Positions 1-9,298 of a stretch of DNA of 64,000 bases are shown piece after piece (position 1 is the first letter of the stretch; each line of letters opens with the position of its first letter). The position numbers and the translations under genes are program-made. Origin of the DNA: Alkalilimnicola ehrlichii (GTDB taxonomy: Bacteria > Pseudomonadota > Gammaproteobacteria > Nitrococcales > AK92); assembly GCF_003399765.1 (NCBI RefSeq), contig NZ_NFZV01000002.1:186001-250000 (forward strand), written 5' to 3'. The notes below the pieces were generated by a model. That model saw only the letters and a list, made by a program, of their open reading frames with translations, searched no databases and was not told where the DNA came from.

Positions 1-1
1 C

Positions 2-1363
2 GGCCGCGGCATCTCCCTGCCCGCTCTGGCAGCGGCGACCGGCATGGGCATGTATGCCGCCACCGGTGCCTATGCCGCCATCCGCCGCCAGTTCAACCTG
101 CCCATCGGCAAGTTCGAGGGCGTACAGGAAGCCATGGGACGCATCGGCGGCCTCGCCTACAGCCTAGAGGCCTGTCGAGTGCTTACAGCCAGTGCGGTCG
201 ACCGCTGCGCGCCCTCCGTGGTCACCGCGATCATCAAGTATCACGCCACCGAAATGATGCGCCGTGTGTTGATCGACGCGATGGATATCCACGCCGGCCG
301 CGGCATCATTATGGGGCCGCGTAATTACCTCGGTATCCCTTGGCAGCAGTTGCCCGTGGCCATTACCGTGGAAGGCGCCAACATCATGACACGCAGCCTG
401 ATCGTCTTCGGCCAGGGCGCGATCCGCTGCCATCCTTACGTCTATAAAGAAATGGAAGCGGCTCGCGCGAACGATCTGGCTGAGTTCGACCGCCTGCTCT
501 GGAGCCATATCGGCTACTCGATCAACCGCGGCATTCGGGCGTTCGGGTTAGCCATCAGCGGCTCCCGGCTGGCACACACCCCCAGCAACAGCCCTCTCGC
601 GCCCTACTATCGCCATGTCGAGCGTTTCTCGGCAGCGCTCGCCTTCTGTGCCGATGTAGCGATGGGCGTGCTCGGCGGCGAACTGAAACGACGCGAATCG
701 ACCTCGGCGCGTCTCGGCGACGTACTCTCCCAACTCTACATCGCCACCGCAGTGCTAAAGTTCTACGAAGAAAACGGCCAGGGCTCGCACGATCATCTTA
801 CCCATGCACGCTGGGCGCTGGATCACGCTTTAGCCGAAGCCGGCGAAGCATTGGCAGCTTTCTGCCGCAATTTCCCGCGCCCGGCGATCGGCAGCCTCTT
901 GCGCTTGACGGTGCTGCCGTTGGGACAGCGTTTTAGGCGCCCACGCGACACACAGAACGCCGAAATCGCGCAACAGATGATGCAAATCAACGACTTCAGT
1001 CGCCGGGTTCGCGCAGAAGGCTTGGTTTACCTGGGTGGCAGCGAAGACGCCACCGGCCGCCTCGAACAGGCCTTCGACAGCTTGCAAGCCATCCAGGACG
1101 ACTATGAACGCTTCCTCAAAGCCGTCTCCCGGGGCGAGGTCGGCGGAGCCGACATCGAGCAACAACTTGCGGATGCGCAGGCCAAATCGCTGCTGAACGC
1201 GCAGCAAGCGGCCGCCATAAAGGCCTACGACGCGCTCCGTTACGATGCCATCCTCACCGACGATTTCGACCCGGAGTATCTACGCGACCCATTAAGCTAT
1301 AAGCAAAAACGACAAACCGACGGCGAAAAAACAACGCAACAAAGGGAAACCGCCATTTCGTAA
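2..1363 (+). CDS. fadE: Acyl-CoA dehydrogenase FadE, C-terminal part (5' end outside the window)
   Basis: The reading frame is already open at base 2, so the start codon lies upstream. The visible 453 residues correspond to the second half of the roughly 815-residue proteobacterial FadE, which catalyses the first, FAD-dependent step of fatty-acid beta-oxidation (acyl-CoA to trans-2-enoyl-CoA). Segments recalled from E. coli FadE are easy to see: GRGISLPAL at the left edge, ATGAYAAIRRQF, AITVEGANI, FGQGAIRCHPYV, and the late DDFDPEYL near the C-terminus. These cover the C-terminal helical half of the acyl-CoA dehydrogenase fold and the DUF1974-type tail specific to FadE. It ends 22 bp before the acyl-CoA ligase gene, which has its own strong ribosome binding site, so the two are probably co-transcribed in a fatty-acid oxidation operon. 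Family assignment is firm. Only the missing N-terminus prevents checking the FAD and catalytic residues of the first half. Confidence 0.93.
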   Translation, partial: GRGISLPALAAATGMGMYAATGAYAAIRRQFNLPIGKFEGVQEAMGRIGGLAYSLEACRVLTASAVDRCAPSVVTAIIKYHATEMMRRVLIDAMDIHAGRGIIMGPRNYLGIPWQQLPVAITVEGANIMTRSLIVFGQGAIRCHPYVYKEMEAARANDLAEFDRLLWSHIGYSINRGIRAFGLAISGSRLAHTPSNSPLAPYYRHVERFSAALAFCADVAMGVLGGELKRRESTSARLGDVLSQLYIATAVLKFYEENGQGSHDHLTHARWALDHALAEAGEALAAFCRNFPRPAIGSLLRLTVLPLGQRFRRPRDTQNAEIAQQMMQINDFSRRVRAEGLVYLGGSEDATGRLEQAFDSLQAIQDDYERFLKAVSRGEVGGADIEQQLADAQAKSLLNAQQAAAIKAYDALRYDAILTDDFDPEYLRDPLSYKQKRQTDGEKTTQQRETAIS

Positions 1364-1385
1364 TCATTCAAGGAGGAGGAGAGCC

Positions 1386-3259
1386 ATGCCAGCGAAACAA
1401 CGTGTGGGCGTGGGCGAGCTGTTACGAGGGGCCTTGGACATCGTGCCAAGGCTCCCAACAGCCAACAAAGGCCTAGTAAACATGGCCCTAATCCGGCCGG
1501 AGCAGAAGAAATCGATCGGCCGCTTACTCGAACAACAAGCAGCGAAGCGGCCTGCTGCGCCGGCTCTGGTCGATCGCCGTCACCGCCTCAGCTACGGCGA
1601 GTTAAATCAACAAGCCAACCGGATTGCCCGCCTTCTGCACGACGGCGGCATTCGGCGCGGACAACGGGTCGGGCTTCTATTCGAAAACCGGATAGAACTA
1701 CTCGTCGGTGTTGCCGCCGCCGTAAAGCTCGGCGCCGTGGCGGCGTTGTTCAACTACAACCAACGCGGCGACACGCTTGCCCACAGCCTTGACGTCAGTG
1801 CGCCGCGCGCGCTGATCGTGGGGAACGAATGCCGCGACGCTTTTGCCTCGATCGAACCAAAGCTCACGGCTAAGCTCCGAGAGAAGGCGTTTTGGGTCGC
1901 GGACGGCGACGACGACCGCCCCATCGAAGGCCTGCGTTCGCTAGCCGATACCAGTCGCGCTTATTCGCCGGCCAACCTTGCCGAAACCGCCGACGTAACC
2001 ACCAGCGATGCGGCGTTTCACGTCTTCACCTCCGGCACCACCGGCCTGCCGAAAGCGGCGGTAATGTCGCACGGCCGCTGGTTAAAGGGTATGTACGGCG
2101 TCGGCCTAGCCTCATTGCGCATGAGCCCGAAAGATATCTTCTACTGCCCCTGCCCCTTTATCACAATAACGCTATCACCCTCTCCTGGGGCGCCGCGCTC
2201 GGCTCCGGGGCCTGTTTGGCGATCAGCCGCAAATTCTCCGCCACCCATTTCTGGGACGAAGTCGCCCGCTTCGATGCCACCGCCTTTTGCTATATCGGCG
2301 AGCTGTGTCGCTATCTACTCAATCAACCGGCCAGCGCAAAGGAACGCAGCCACCGAGTACGCGTAGCGTTAGGCAACGGTTTGCGCCCGGAACTCTGGGC
2401 GCGCTTTCGCGAACGTTTCGGCATTCGTCACATCAATGAATTCTACGGCGCCAGCGAATGCAACCTATTGTTTACCAATGCATTCAACATCGATCAGTCA
2501 TGCGGCTTCACGCCCTTATCGTATCGCGTCGTAGCCTACGACCCGGACACCGAAAAACCCCTACGCGAAAATGGCCGGCTGAAGCGACTGGGCACCGGAC
2601 AAATCGGCCTGTTGCTCACCAAGATCACCAAACGCGCGCCGTTCGACGGCTACACCAGCGAAGCGGCAAGCGAACGCAAACTAATCCGCGACGCCTTCAA
2701 AGCAGGCGACTGCTGGTTTAACACCGGCGATCTCGTTCGCCCTATGGGCTTTAAGCACGTCCAGTTCGTCGACCGTTTGGGCGATACGTTCCGCTGGAAA
2801 GGCGAAAACGTCGCCACCACCGAAGTCGAACAAGCCCTGGCCAGCTACCCGCCGATTGCCGCGGCCGCCGTCTATGGTGTCGAGGTGCCCGGCCACGAGG
2901 GCCGCGCCGGCATGGCCGCGATTACCCTGGCATCCGATACCGACTTCGCGCCGGCTAGATTGGCCGGCCACCTCAACGGCCGCCTGCCGAATTATGCCGT
3001 GCCGGTATTCCTGCGCGTTCGGGCAGCGCTGGAGACCACCAGCACCTTCAAGGTATCGAAAGTCACGCTGAAACGGGAAGGTTTCTCCCCTCACGCTATT
3101 CAAGATCGACTTTACGTGTTAGACAACACTAGCGGTAGCTATGTACCGCTCACGAAAGAAAAATACCAACAACTCGGCTATGGCCGGCCGCCTACCGGGG
3201 CGAGCCATACCTTATCGACATTGTCGGGGACTCCGCATGAACATGACACCACCGCGTAA
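1386..3259 (+). CDS. Long-chain acyl-CoA synthetase, FATP/FadD6 type, frameshifted as read
   Basis: AMP-forming ligase that activates long or very long fatty acids to acyl-CoA. The start ATG follows an excellent AAGGAGGAGGAG site. The first frame (to about residue 255) carries the AMP-binding P-loop TSGTTGLPKAA; the continuation lies in another frame and carries FYGASE, NTGDL and the FATP signature FVDRLGDTFRWKGENV. The frames meet at the CCCC run 2147-2150: one extra C gives FYCPLPLYHNN and a continuous 624-residue protein of normal length for this family. As read, translation runs out of frame and stops near 2366. The intact sequence on both sides suggests a base-calling error or a very recent mutation. 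Its end overlaps the fadI start by 23 bp. Class is FATP-like rather than classical FadD; a separate classical fadD lies at 20680. Confidence 0.85.
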
Positions 3260-4520
3260 AGTCGCCATCGTCGGCGCCAACCGCATCCCATTCGCGCGTT
3301 CGAACACCGCCTACATTAACGACAGCAACAAAAGCATGCTTGCCGCCGCCTTGCGCGGGTTGATCGAACGCTACAACCTGCAAGGCGAACAGCTCGGCGA
3401 GTTCGTCGCCGGCGCCGTGCTCAAGCATGCTCGCGATTGGAACCTGGCCCGCGAGGTGGTCATCGAGAGCCAGCTTGCGCCGACGACACCGGCTTACGAT
3501 GTACAACAAGCTTGCGGCACCGGTTTGGAAGCGGCCATTCTGGTTGCCAACAAAATTGCACTCGGACAAATCGACGCCGGCATCGCCGGCGGTTCGGACA
3601 CCACCTCCGACGCCCCCATCGCCGTTAACCCAGGCTTGCAGCAAGCGATGATGCGCTTCAACGGTGCGCGCACGACCGGCGACCGTTTTAAAGCCTTTGG
3701 CAAAATGCTACGCCCGCGACACCTGGTACCGGAGATTCCGCGTAACAGCGAGCCGCAAACCGGGCTTTCCATGGGCGAGCACTGCCAAATCACCGCCAAG
3801 CGCTGGAAGATCGATCGCGCGGAACAAGACGCACTGGCCATGCGCAGCCACCAGAACCTGGCCCGCTCGTATGAAGAAGGTTTCTTCGACGATTTGATAA
3901 CGCCTTACCAAGGCCTTGCGCGCGACAACAACCTGCGCCCCAATACCTCGCTTGAGACCTTGGCCAAACTCAACCCCGTCTTCGACCGCGAGGCCGGCAC
4001 GCTCACCGCCGGCAACAGCTCGGCTTTGACCGACGGCGCCTCCTGCGTGCTGCTCGCCTCGGAAGCATGGGCACAAGAGCGCGGGCTACCGATCCTGGCG
4101 TACTTCCGCAGCGCCGAAACGGCCGCCGTCGATTTCCGCGACGAACGAGAAGGCTTGTTGATGGCACCTACTTATGCGGTGCCGCGCATGCTAGAGAAAA
4201 CCGGCTTGAGCTTCGCCGATATCGACTTCTTCGAGATTCACGAGGCCTTCGCCGCCCAGGTACTTTCTACACTTAGGGCGTGGGAAGACGAAACCTTCTG
4301 CCGCGAGCAGCTGGGGCTATCCGCTCCGCTGGGGCCGGTACCGGAGGAGCGGCTTAACGTTCGCGGCAGCAGTATCGCCACCGGCCATCCATTCGCCGCC
4401 ACCGGCGGGCGCATCATCGGCCAACTGGCAAAGATGCTGGCCGAGAAAGGCGAAGGCCGTGGTTTGATATCCATTTGCGCCGCCGGTGGCCAAGGCGTCA
4501 CCGCCATATTGGAGCGTTAA
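3237..4520 (+). CDS. fadI: 3-ketoacyl-CoA thiolase / acetyl-CoA acetyltransferase, FadI type
   Basis: Thiolase of 427 residues that performs the last beta-oxidation step, releasing acetyl-CoA from 3-ketoacyl-CoA. The nucleophilic cysteine sits in QQACGTGLEA (near residue 100). The C-terminal catalytic pieces are FEIHEAFAAQ, the ATGHPFAATGGR histidine loop and the final CAAGGQG cysteine loop. Start chosen at 3237 (MNMTPPRKVAIVG); 3243 is an equally good ATG two codons later, whereas the frame further upstream lies inside the ligase gene. It overlaps the ligase by 23 bp and is followed 3 bp later by the FabG-like reductase, so translation is probably coupled. The sequence is of the longer FadI/unsaturated thiolase type rather than short biosynthetic PhaA. 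Its operon context (fadE, ligase, reductase, MaoC hydratase) fits a complete oxidation spiral without a classical FadJ/FadB. Confidence 0.88.
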   Translation: MNMTPPRKVAIVGANRIPFARSNTAYINDSNKSMLAAALRGLIERYNLQGEQLGEFVAGAVLKHARDWNLAREVVIESQLAPTTPAYDVQQACGTGLEAAILVANKIALGQIDAGIAGGSDTTSDAPIAVNPGLQQAMMRFNGARTTGDRFKAFGKMLRPRHLVPEIPRNSEPQTGLSMGEHCQITAKRWKIDRAEQDALAMRSHQNLARSYEEGFFDDLITPYQGLARDNNLRPNTSLETLAKLNPVFDREAGTLTAGNSSALTDGASCVLLASEAWAQERGLPILAYFRSAETAAVDFRDEREGLLMAPTYAVPRMLEKTGLSFADIDFFEIHEAFAAQVLSTLRAWEDETFCREQLGLSAPLGPVPEERLNVRGSSIATGHPFAATGGRIIGQLAKMLAEKGEGRGLISICAAGGQGVTAILER

Positions 4521-4523
4521 ATC

Positions 4524-5873
4524 ATGAATGATTATCTCGTCCAACTCAGCAACAACACCGTTGCCCGTCGCGGCTTAAAGATGATCGGCGCGCCGACGCC
4601 GCTCGCGCTCGCGCGTGCATCCGGCCCTTATCAAGAGAAGCCGCTACAGGGGAAGCGCCTACTGTTTGCCGGCAACGGTTTTCTCGCCGCCGCAGCGAAG
4701 ACGGCGTTAACGCAAGCCGGCGCCGTTATCGGCGACCCGGCGCAGGCAGGCGAAGAAGATCGTTTCGACGGCATCGTGTTCGATGCCTCCGGCGTGCAAC
4801 AACCCAGCGACTTACGCGCCTTATACGAGGCCTTTCACCCCATCATGCTACGGCTGGCGGAGAACAGCCGGGTCGTCGTACTGACGGGGCTACCGGAAGC
4901 GGCCAAAACCAGCGGCGAAGCGGCCTGCCGACGCGGCATCGAAGGCTTTACCCGTTCGGTCGCGAAGGAAATCGGCAAACGCGGCAGCACTGCGAATCTC
5001 CTCTACGTCGCACAAGACGCGGAAGATCGCCTCGTTATGCCGCTACGATTTTTCCTCTCCGAACACTCGACGTATGTGGACGGCCAAGCGGTGCGCGTGA
5101 CGGCCGCCGCCAAGGCGCCCTCGCCGTTGCCGCTTAGTCATACGCTCGCCGATAAAACCGCGATTGTAACCGGCGCGGCCGGCGGCATCGGCGCGGCGAC
5201 CGTTCGCCGGTTGGCTGCGGAAGGCGCTCATGTCATCTGCGTCGACATCCCGCCTACGCAGGAGACACTAGATGCCATCGCCAAAGACATCGGCGGCAGC
5301 GCTCTAGCGCTCGACGTGACCGCGGACGAAGCGCCCGCACAGCTCAGCCGCTTCGTTGCCGAACGCGGCGGCGTCGATATCGTGGTGCATAACGCGGGCG
5401 TGACTCGCGACAGAACGCTCGCCTATATGAAGGCAGACCTGTGGGAGCAAACCATCGCCATTAATCTAGAGGCGATCTTGCGCATCGACGCCCAGCTGCA
5501 ACAAGACAACAACCTAAACGCGCAAGGCCGAATCGTCTGCCTCTCCTCCATAGCCGGGATTGCCGGCAACGCCGGCCAAACCAACTACGGGCTCACCAAA
5601 GCCGCCCTCATCGGCTACGTTGAGGCCGAAGCGCCACGACTGGCCGCGCGCGGTATCACGATCAATGCCGTGGCGCCCGGCTTTATCGAAACGTCGATGA
5701 CGGCTCGCATGCCCTTCGTGATGCGCGAAGGCGCCCGCCGCCTGACCTCGCTCTCTCAGGGCGGGCAGCCGGAAGACGTTGCCGAATTGATCTGTTTTCT
5801 CGCCACCCCAGGCGCGAGCGGCATCAACGGCAATACCGTCCGGGTGTGCGGGCAATCGCTGGTTGGCGCCTAA
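4524..5873 (+). CDS. fabG: Large (HMW) 3-oxoacyl-ACP/CoA reductase, FabG4 type
   Basis: Short-chain dehydrogenase of 449 residues, nearly twice the size of ordinary FabG. Residues 1-205 form a degenerate N-terminal Rossmann-like domain. Residues about 208-449 carry the active SDR domain with the nucleotide motif VTGAAGGIGAA, the NAG motif HNAGVTRDR, catalytic Ser in CLSSIAG and the YGLTK (YxxxK) pair. This architecture is that of the HMwFabG/FabG4 family, which reduces or oxidises 3-oxoacyl/3-hydroxyacyl thioesters with NAD(H). It lies 3 bp behind fadI and ahead of a MaoC-like hydratase; in this setting the likely role is the 3-hydroxyacyl-CoA dehydrogenase step or its reverse. Direction and acyl carrier cannot be told from sequence. 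Family confidence is high, exact substrate moderate. Confidence 0.85.
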   Translation: MNDYLVQLSNNTVARRGLKMIGAPTPLALARASGPYQEKPLQGKRLLFAGNGFLAAAAKTALTQAGAVIGDPAQAGEEDRFDGIVFDASGVQQPSDLRALYEAFHPIMLRLAENSRVVVLTGLPEAAKTSGEAACRRGIEGFTRSVAKEIGKRGSTANLLYVAQDAEDRLVMPLRFFLSEHSTYVDGQAVRVTAAAKAPSPLPLSHTLADKTAIVTGAAGGIGAATVRRLAAEGAHVICVDIPPTQETLDAIAKDIGGSALALDVTADEAPAQLSRFVAERGGVDIVVHNAGVTRDRTLAYMKADLWEQTIAINLEAILRIDAQLQQDNNLNAQGRIVCLSSIAGIAGNAGQTNYGLTKAALIGYVEAEAPRLAARGITINAVAPGFIETSMTARMPFVMREGARRLTSLSQGGQPEDVAELICFLATPGASGINGNTVRVCGQSLVGA

Positions 5874-6054
5874 ACGCAAAGGCTTGTAACCGGCTACGGC
5901 GCGGATAAAAGCGGCAGTGCGATTTTGCCGGAGTACGGCAGCAGCGCATTGCCGCTAGGCTTCCGCCCTTAAGGAGGAGAGGTGCTGGAGAACGATGCTC
6001 AGCGCCCTTGTAAGAAGACCGTCAGAGCCTTCTCGCTGCAAGAGGTAACTCGGC

Positions 6055-6924
6055 ATGAACGAACCTGTTGCCAGTCTTATTTTCAAACGGATGCCGTCGC
6101 CGACAAGCGGCTATATCAAAGCGGCGCTTGCACGCCGCCACGCCGGTTCCGAACCGATCATACCGCCCTTGGAGGCCCACTTGCCGGGCGTTCGGCCGCA
6201 TAACGGTCAAGTCCGTCGCTATGCGGAGCTTTGCGGTTACCAGGACCGCAGCGTGCTCCCGCTCGCCTTTCCGCACGTGCTGGCCGCGCCCTTGCATCTG
6301 GCCATCCTCACCCATAATCGTTTTCCTTATCGCCTGCTAGGCGCGGTTCATGTGCGTAACAGCGTTCATCAACAACGGGCCATCGGTCTGGAGGAAACGC
6401 TCAGCATCTGGGTCGGCGTCAACGGCCAGCGGGAAGTCCGTAACGGCATCGAGTTCGATCTGGAAACGCGCATTAAAGACGTCTCGAACGACGTGGTTTG
6501 GCATAGCGTCAGCACCAACCTGATCCGCGGCAAATCGCGCAACAGCGACGGCCCGGGCTGGACACCGCCTGAGCTCGCCTCCTATCAAGCAGTTGACGAT
6601 TGGCGCCTGCCCAGCCATTTGGGCCGTCGTTACGGCCGCCTGGCGGGGGATATCAACCCCATTCATTTATACCCGCTCACAGCCAAGCTATTCGGCTTCC
6701 AGCGCCACATCGCGCACGGCATGTGGACATTCTCGCGCTGCGTGGCCGCTCTGAGCGGCGCCACGGCACCACAGCGGGCCGAGGTTACGGTTACGTTCCG
6801 CAAACCGGTTTTCCTTCCCAGCCGAGTTTGCCTTTATGCCAACCGCTACGGGCGACACACCGACTACGCGCTCACCGACACAGCGCGGGAGGTTTTTCAT
6901 CTGACAGGAACGCTCAAGGTGTAA
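6055..6924 (+). CDS. MaoC-like (hot-dog fold) acyl-CoA hydratase/dehydratase
   Basis: Protein of 289 residues with the hot-dog hydratase signature in its second half: GDINPIHLYPLTAKLFGF followed by HIAHGMWTF, giving the catalytic Asp/His pair of (R)-specific enoyl hydratases at about residues 200-225. The N-terminal half looks like a second, degenerate hot-dog domain, as in the double-domain MaoC/HtdX proteins. It hydrates 2-enoyl thioesters or the reverse. The ATG lies just after AGAGGTAACTCGGC. A 181-bp gap separates it from the FabG-like gene; a second weak GGAGG-like stretch (5970-5980) lies in that gap without a convincing gene. The neighbourhood (fadE, ligase, thiolase, FabG4-like reductase) makes it the hydratase of the same pathway. 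In mycobacteria FabG4 and HtdX-type hydratases are similarly linked. Confidence 0.82.
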   Translation: MNEPVASLIFKRMPSPTSGYIKAALARRHAGSEPIIPPLEAHLPGVRPHNGQVRRYAELCGYQDRSVLPLAFPHVLAAPLHLAILTHNRFPYRLLGAVHVRNSVHQQRAIGLEETLSIWVGVNGQREVRNGIEFDLETRIKDVSNDVVWHSVSTNLIRGKSRNSDGPGWTPPELASYQAVDDWRLPSHLGRRYGRLAGDINPIHLYPLTAKLFGFQRHIAHGMWTFSRCVAALSGATAPQRAEVTVTFRKPVFLPSRVCLYANRYGRHTDYALTDTAREVFHLTGTLKV

Positions 6925-6982
6925 GCGGATAGGGCTACAGCGTACATGCAGCGCCGATAACGACGACGAGGAGGCCGAACGA

Positions 6983-7927
6983 ATGCAGCTTAAGCGCACA
7001 CGCAGCCGGTATTACCATTTACTGCTAGCGGTAGGTTTACTGGTTAGTCAACCAAGCGTGGCTGGTTTTCTCACCATCGAATGGACGCCCTGGCCGGACG
7101 AGTACCCGTCATTCGACTACAGCGCGGAGGAACTATTCGAGCATTGGGAAGCACTGCATACGCGCGACCACGTGCCGCGGCCGAGCGCCGACTATGTCCT
7201 CAGCATGGCGGAATCGCCGCCGGACGAGCCGCACACTGCGGCTGCCGAACTGTTAGACGGTTGGCGGCAGTTTCACGCCGGTAATTTTCAGGAAGCTTAC
7301 GAGATCGGCATCAGCCAAGGCCGCGCCGGCTATTTTCTCGCCAACCGTGCCTGGCTGACTCACGCCTTGCATCTAATCGAGGACGAAGCGCTGCGCCTTG
7401 AAAAGCTTGAGGCAGGTATTCGTCAGATCGAACAACAGATTCTGGCAAGCGAGGTACCGCCAACGTATTGGGAGCTGGCGGGCGCCGCTATGGTGTACGG
7501 CCAGTATTCAAAGCTCATCTCCAGCACTCGCGCTGCGCGCGAAGGCGTACCGGGCAGAGTTAAAGAGCTTGCCGAGGCCGCACTGGAGCAACACGCCGAG
7601 ATACCCTCGGCGCTCGGCGTTATGGGCGGCTATCACACCGAGGTGATCGACCGGGTCGGGGGGATGCTTGCCCGCATGACCTACGGCGCTCGCCGCGATA
7701 CGGCCCGCGAGTACTTCGAACGGACCTTGGCCATCGACCCCGAGCTGATTCAAGCACGGGTCGAATACGCCGAGGCCCTGCTCCGCCTCTACGGCGACCG
7801 CCACGCCGACGAAGCGAAGGCGCAGCTAGAGCACGCACTCAGCATCGAGCCGAAAAACGCCGAGGATTATTTGGAACAGTTACGCGCCAAACAGGTTCGC
7901 GAGGCCTGGCAGGAGCACTTGCAATAG
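6983..7927 (+). CDS. Exported TPR-like protein of unknown function
   Basis: Start ATG is preceded by GAGGAGG with good spacing. Residues 1-27 look like a Sec signal peptide (two basic residues, hydrophobic LLLAVGLLV core, PSVAG cleavage area), so the 314-residue product should be periplasmic. The remainder is helical, with TPR-like repeats towards the C-terminus: REYFERTLAIDPE followed by KAQLEHALSIEPK, each with the spacing of a tetratricopeptide. The first repeats (YFLANRAWLTHAL, YWELAGAAMVYGQ) are more divergent. Such proteins usually act as adaptors for other envelope proteins, and a distant likeness to TatT-like TRAP accessory proteins is possible, but no TRAP genes are near. It ends 6 bp from the convergent tolC-like gene and has its own promoter space of only 58 bp, so it may be read through from the fatty-acid operon. 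Confidence 0.7.
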   Translation: MQLKRTRSRYYHLLLAVGLLVSQPSVAGFLTIEWTPWPDEYPSFDYSAEELFEHWEALHTRDHVPRPSADYVLSMAESPPDEPHTAAAELLDGWRQFHAGNFQEAYEIGISQGRAGYFLANRAWLTHALHLIEDEALRLEKLEAGIRQIEQQILASEVPPTYWELAGAAMVYGQYSKLISSTRAAREGVPGRVKELAEAALEQHAEIPSALGVMGGYHTEVIDRVGGMLARMTYGARRDTAREYFERTLAIDPELIQARVEYAEALLRLYGDRHADEAKAQLEHALSIEPKNAEDYLEQLRAKQVREAWQEHLQ

Positions 7928-7933
7928 ACAAGG

Positions 7934-9295
7934 CTACAGGCTGCCGACGTCCCACCCGCCGCCCATGCTACGGAACAACGAAATCGCGGCGTGGTAACGG
8001 GCAAGCTCCGCTTGGATCAGACCGTCTTCGGTCTGTATAAGACTCCGTTGCGCGTCCATAACGGTCAGCAAGTCGACCGAGCCGGCTTCGTAGCGGACCG
8101 AGGCGAGGCGAAAGGCCTCGCGGGATTCGACGGCGGCGCGCTCAAGCGCCTCGACACGCTCGGCGCTCGCGGCAACCGCTGCTAACGCGTCTTCGACTTC
8201 CTGTAGGCTCGTCAGTACCGCTTGCGCGTAGCGGTAAACCAATTCCTCCTGCCGCGCCTGAGCTTGCTCGGCGCCGGCCCGTAGACTGCCACCGTGGAAA
8301 ATCGGCGCCGTTAACGACGCTGCTAGGGAAGCTATCGTTTCCGAACCGCCGGTAAGCGCACCCGCCACACCGCTGGTAGCGCTCACACGTAACGACGGGA
8401 AAAAAGCTGCTCGCGCCACACCGATATCGGCGTTAGCAGCGCGCAACTCGGCTTCGACCCGCAGGATATCGGGGCGCCGCTCCAACAACTCGGCCGGTTG
8501 AGTAACGGCAACCTGCGGCAGATTCAGACTGGATAATGCACTTTCCACCACCGCAAACCCTTGCGGCGGGCGACCGAGCAAGACCGCCAAGCTGTGCCGG
8601 CTCGCTGTCAGCTGTTGGCGCAAAGCCGGTAACTGCGATTCCAGATTCGCCACTACGCCTCGTTGTTGCGATACCTCCAGCGCGCTCCCCGAGCCCGCTC
8701 GATAGCGCGCCTCGACCAACTCCAGTACGGCCTGCGTCGTCGCCAGATTGCGCTCGGCCAACGCAAGTCGCTCCTGGAGCGCTAGGGTCGTCGCGTACCC
8801 GGAGGCGACCTCGGCTTGCAGGGAAAGGGCTAAGGCACGGTGGTCGTATTGCCGCGCCGCCAACGACGCGTCGGCCGCTTCGCGGCGAGCGCGGTTGCGG
8901 CCGAACAGGTCCAACTCGTAAGCCGCTTGCAGTTGGAATTGGTCGGAGCTTCCGCTCGCACCGTCGCGGTAATTGCGCGACGCCGACCCGCTGCCGTCCA
9001 GCTGCGGCCATAAGGTGGCGCCTGCCGAGCGCACACCGGCTCGGGCCTGGTCGATACGAGCCAGCGAAGCGGCGAGATCGTTATTGTTCGCCAGCGCCGC
9101 TTCGGTAAGCTCCGTCAGCTCCTCGCTGTTAAAGCGCTGCCACCAGTCGCGCTCCTGCGCTTCCAAGCGAGGCGCCTGGCCCGCCCACTCCTCCGGTACG
9201 GACACATCCGGCCGCTGGTACTCCGGTGTCAGGGCGCAAGCGCTCAGCACCGACGCCAACAGCACAATCAGTAACGGTTTCAGGGAAAATTTCAC
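7934..9295 (-). CDS. Outer-membrane efflux lipoprotein, NodT/OprM family (TolC-like)
   Basis: Product of 453 residues with a lipoprotein signal: hydrophobic LLIVLLASVLSAC with the lipobox Cys at residue 20, followed by ALTPEYQRP, the standard mature N-terminus of OprM/NodT proteins. Two repeated OEP (outer-membrane efflux) halves follow with the usual coiled-coil helices; typical marks are RPDILRVEAELRAANADIGVARAAFFP in the second half (given here as family landmark, residues about 275-301) and a final DLLTVMDAQR. It forms the trimeric outer-membrane channel for the upstream MacAB pair. The start is GTG, four bases after the macB stop, with GGAG inside the end of macB, so it is translationally coupled. 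It is the last gene of a macA-macB-tolC operon on the minus strand and runs tail to tail with the TPR gene. Confidence 0.88.
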   Translation of the reverse strand: MKFSLKPLLIVLLASVLSACALTPEYQRPDVSVPEEWAGQAPRLEAQERDWWQRFNSEELTELTEAALANNNDLAASLARIDQARAGVRSAGATLWPQLDGSGSASRNYRDGASGSSDQFQLQAAYELDLFGRNRARREAADASLAARQYDHRALALSLQAEVASGYATTLALQERLALAERNLATTQAVLELVEARYRAGSGSALEVSQQRGVVANLESQLPALRQQLTASRHSLAVLLGRPPQGFAVVESALSSLNLPQVAVTQPAELLERRPDILRVEAELRAANADIGVARAAFFPSLRVSATSGVAGALTGGSETIASLAASLTAPIFHGGSLRAGAEQAQARQEELVYRYAQAVLTSLQEVEDALAAVAASAERVEALERAAVESREAFRLASVRYEAGSVDLLTVMDAQRSLIQTEDGLIQAELARYHAAISLFRSMGGGWDVGSL

Positions 9296-9298
9296 GGC

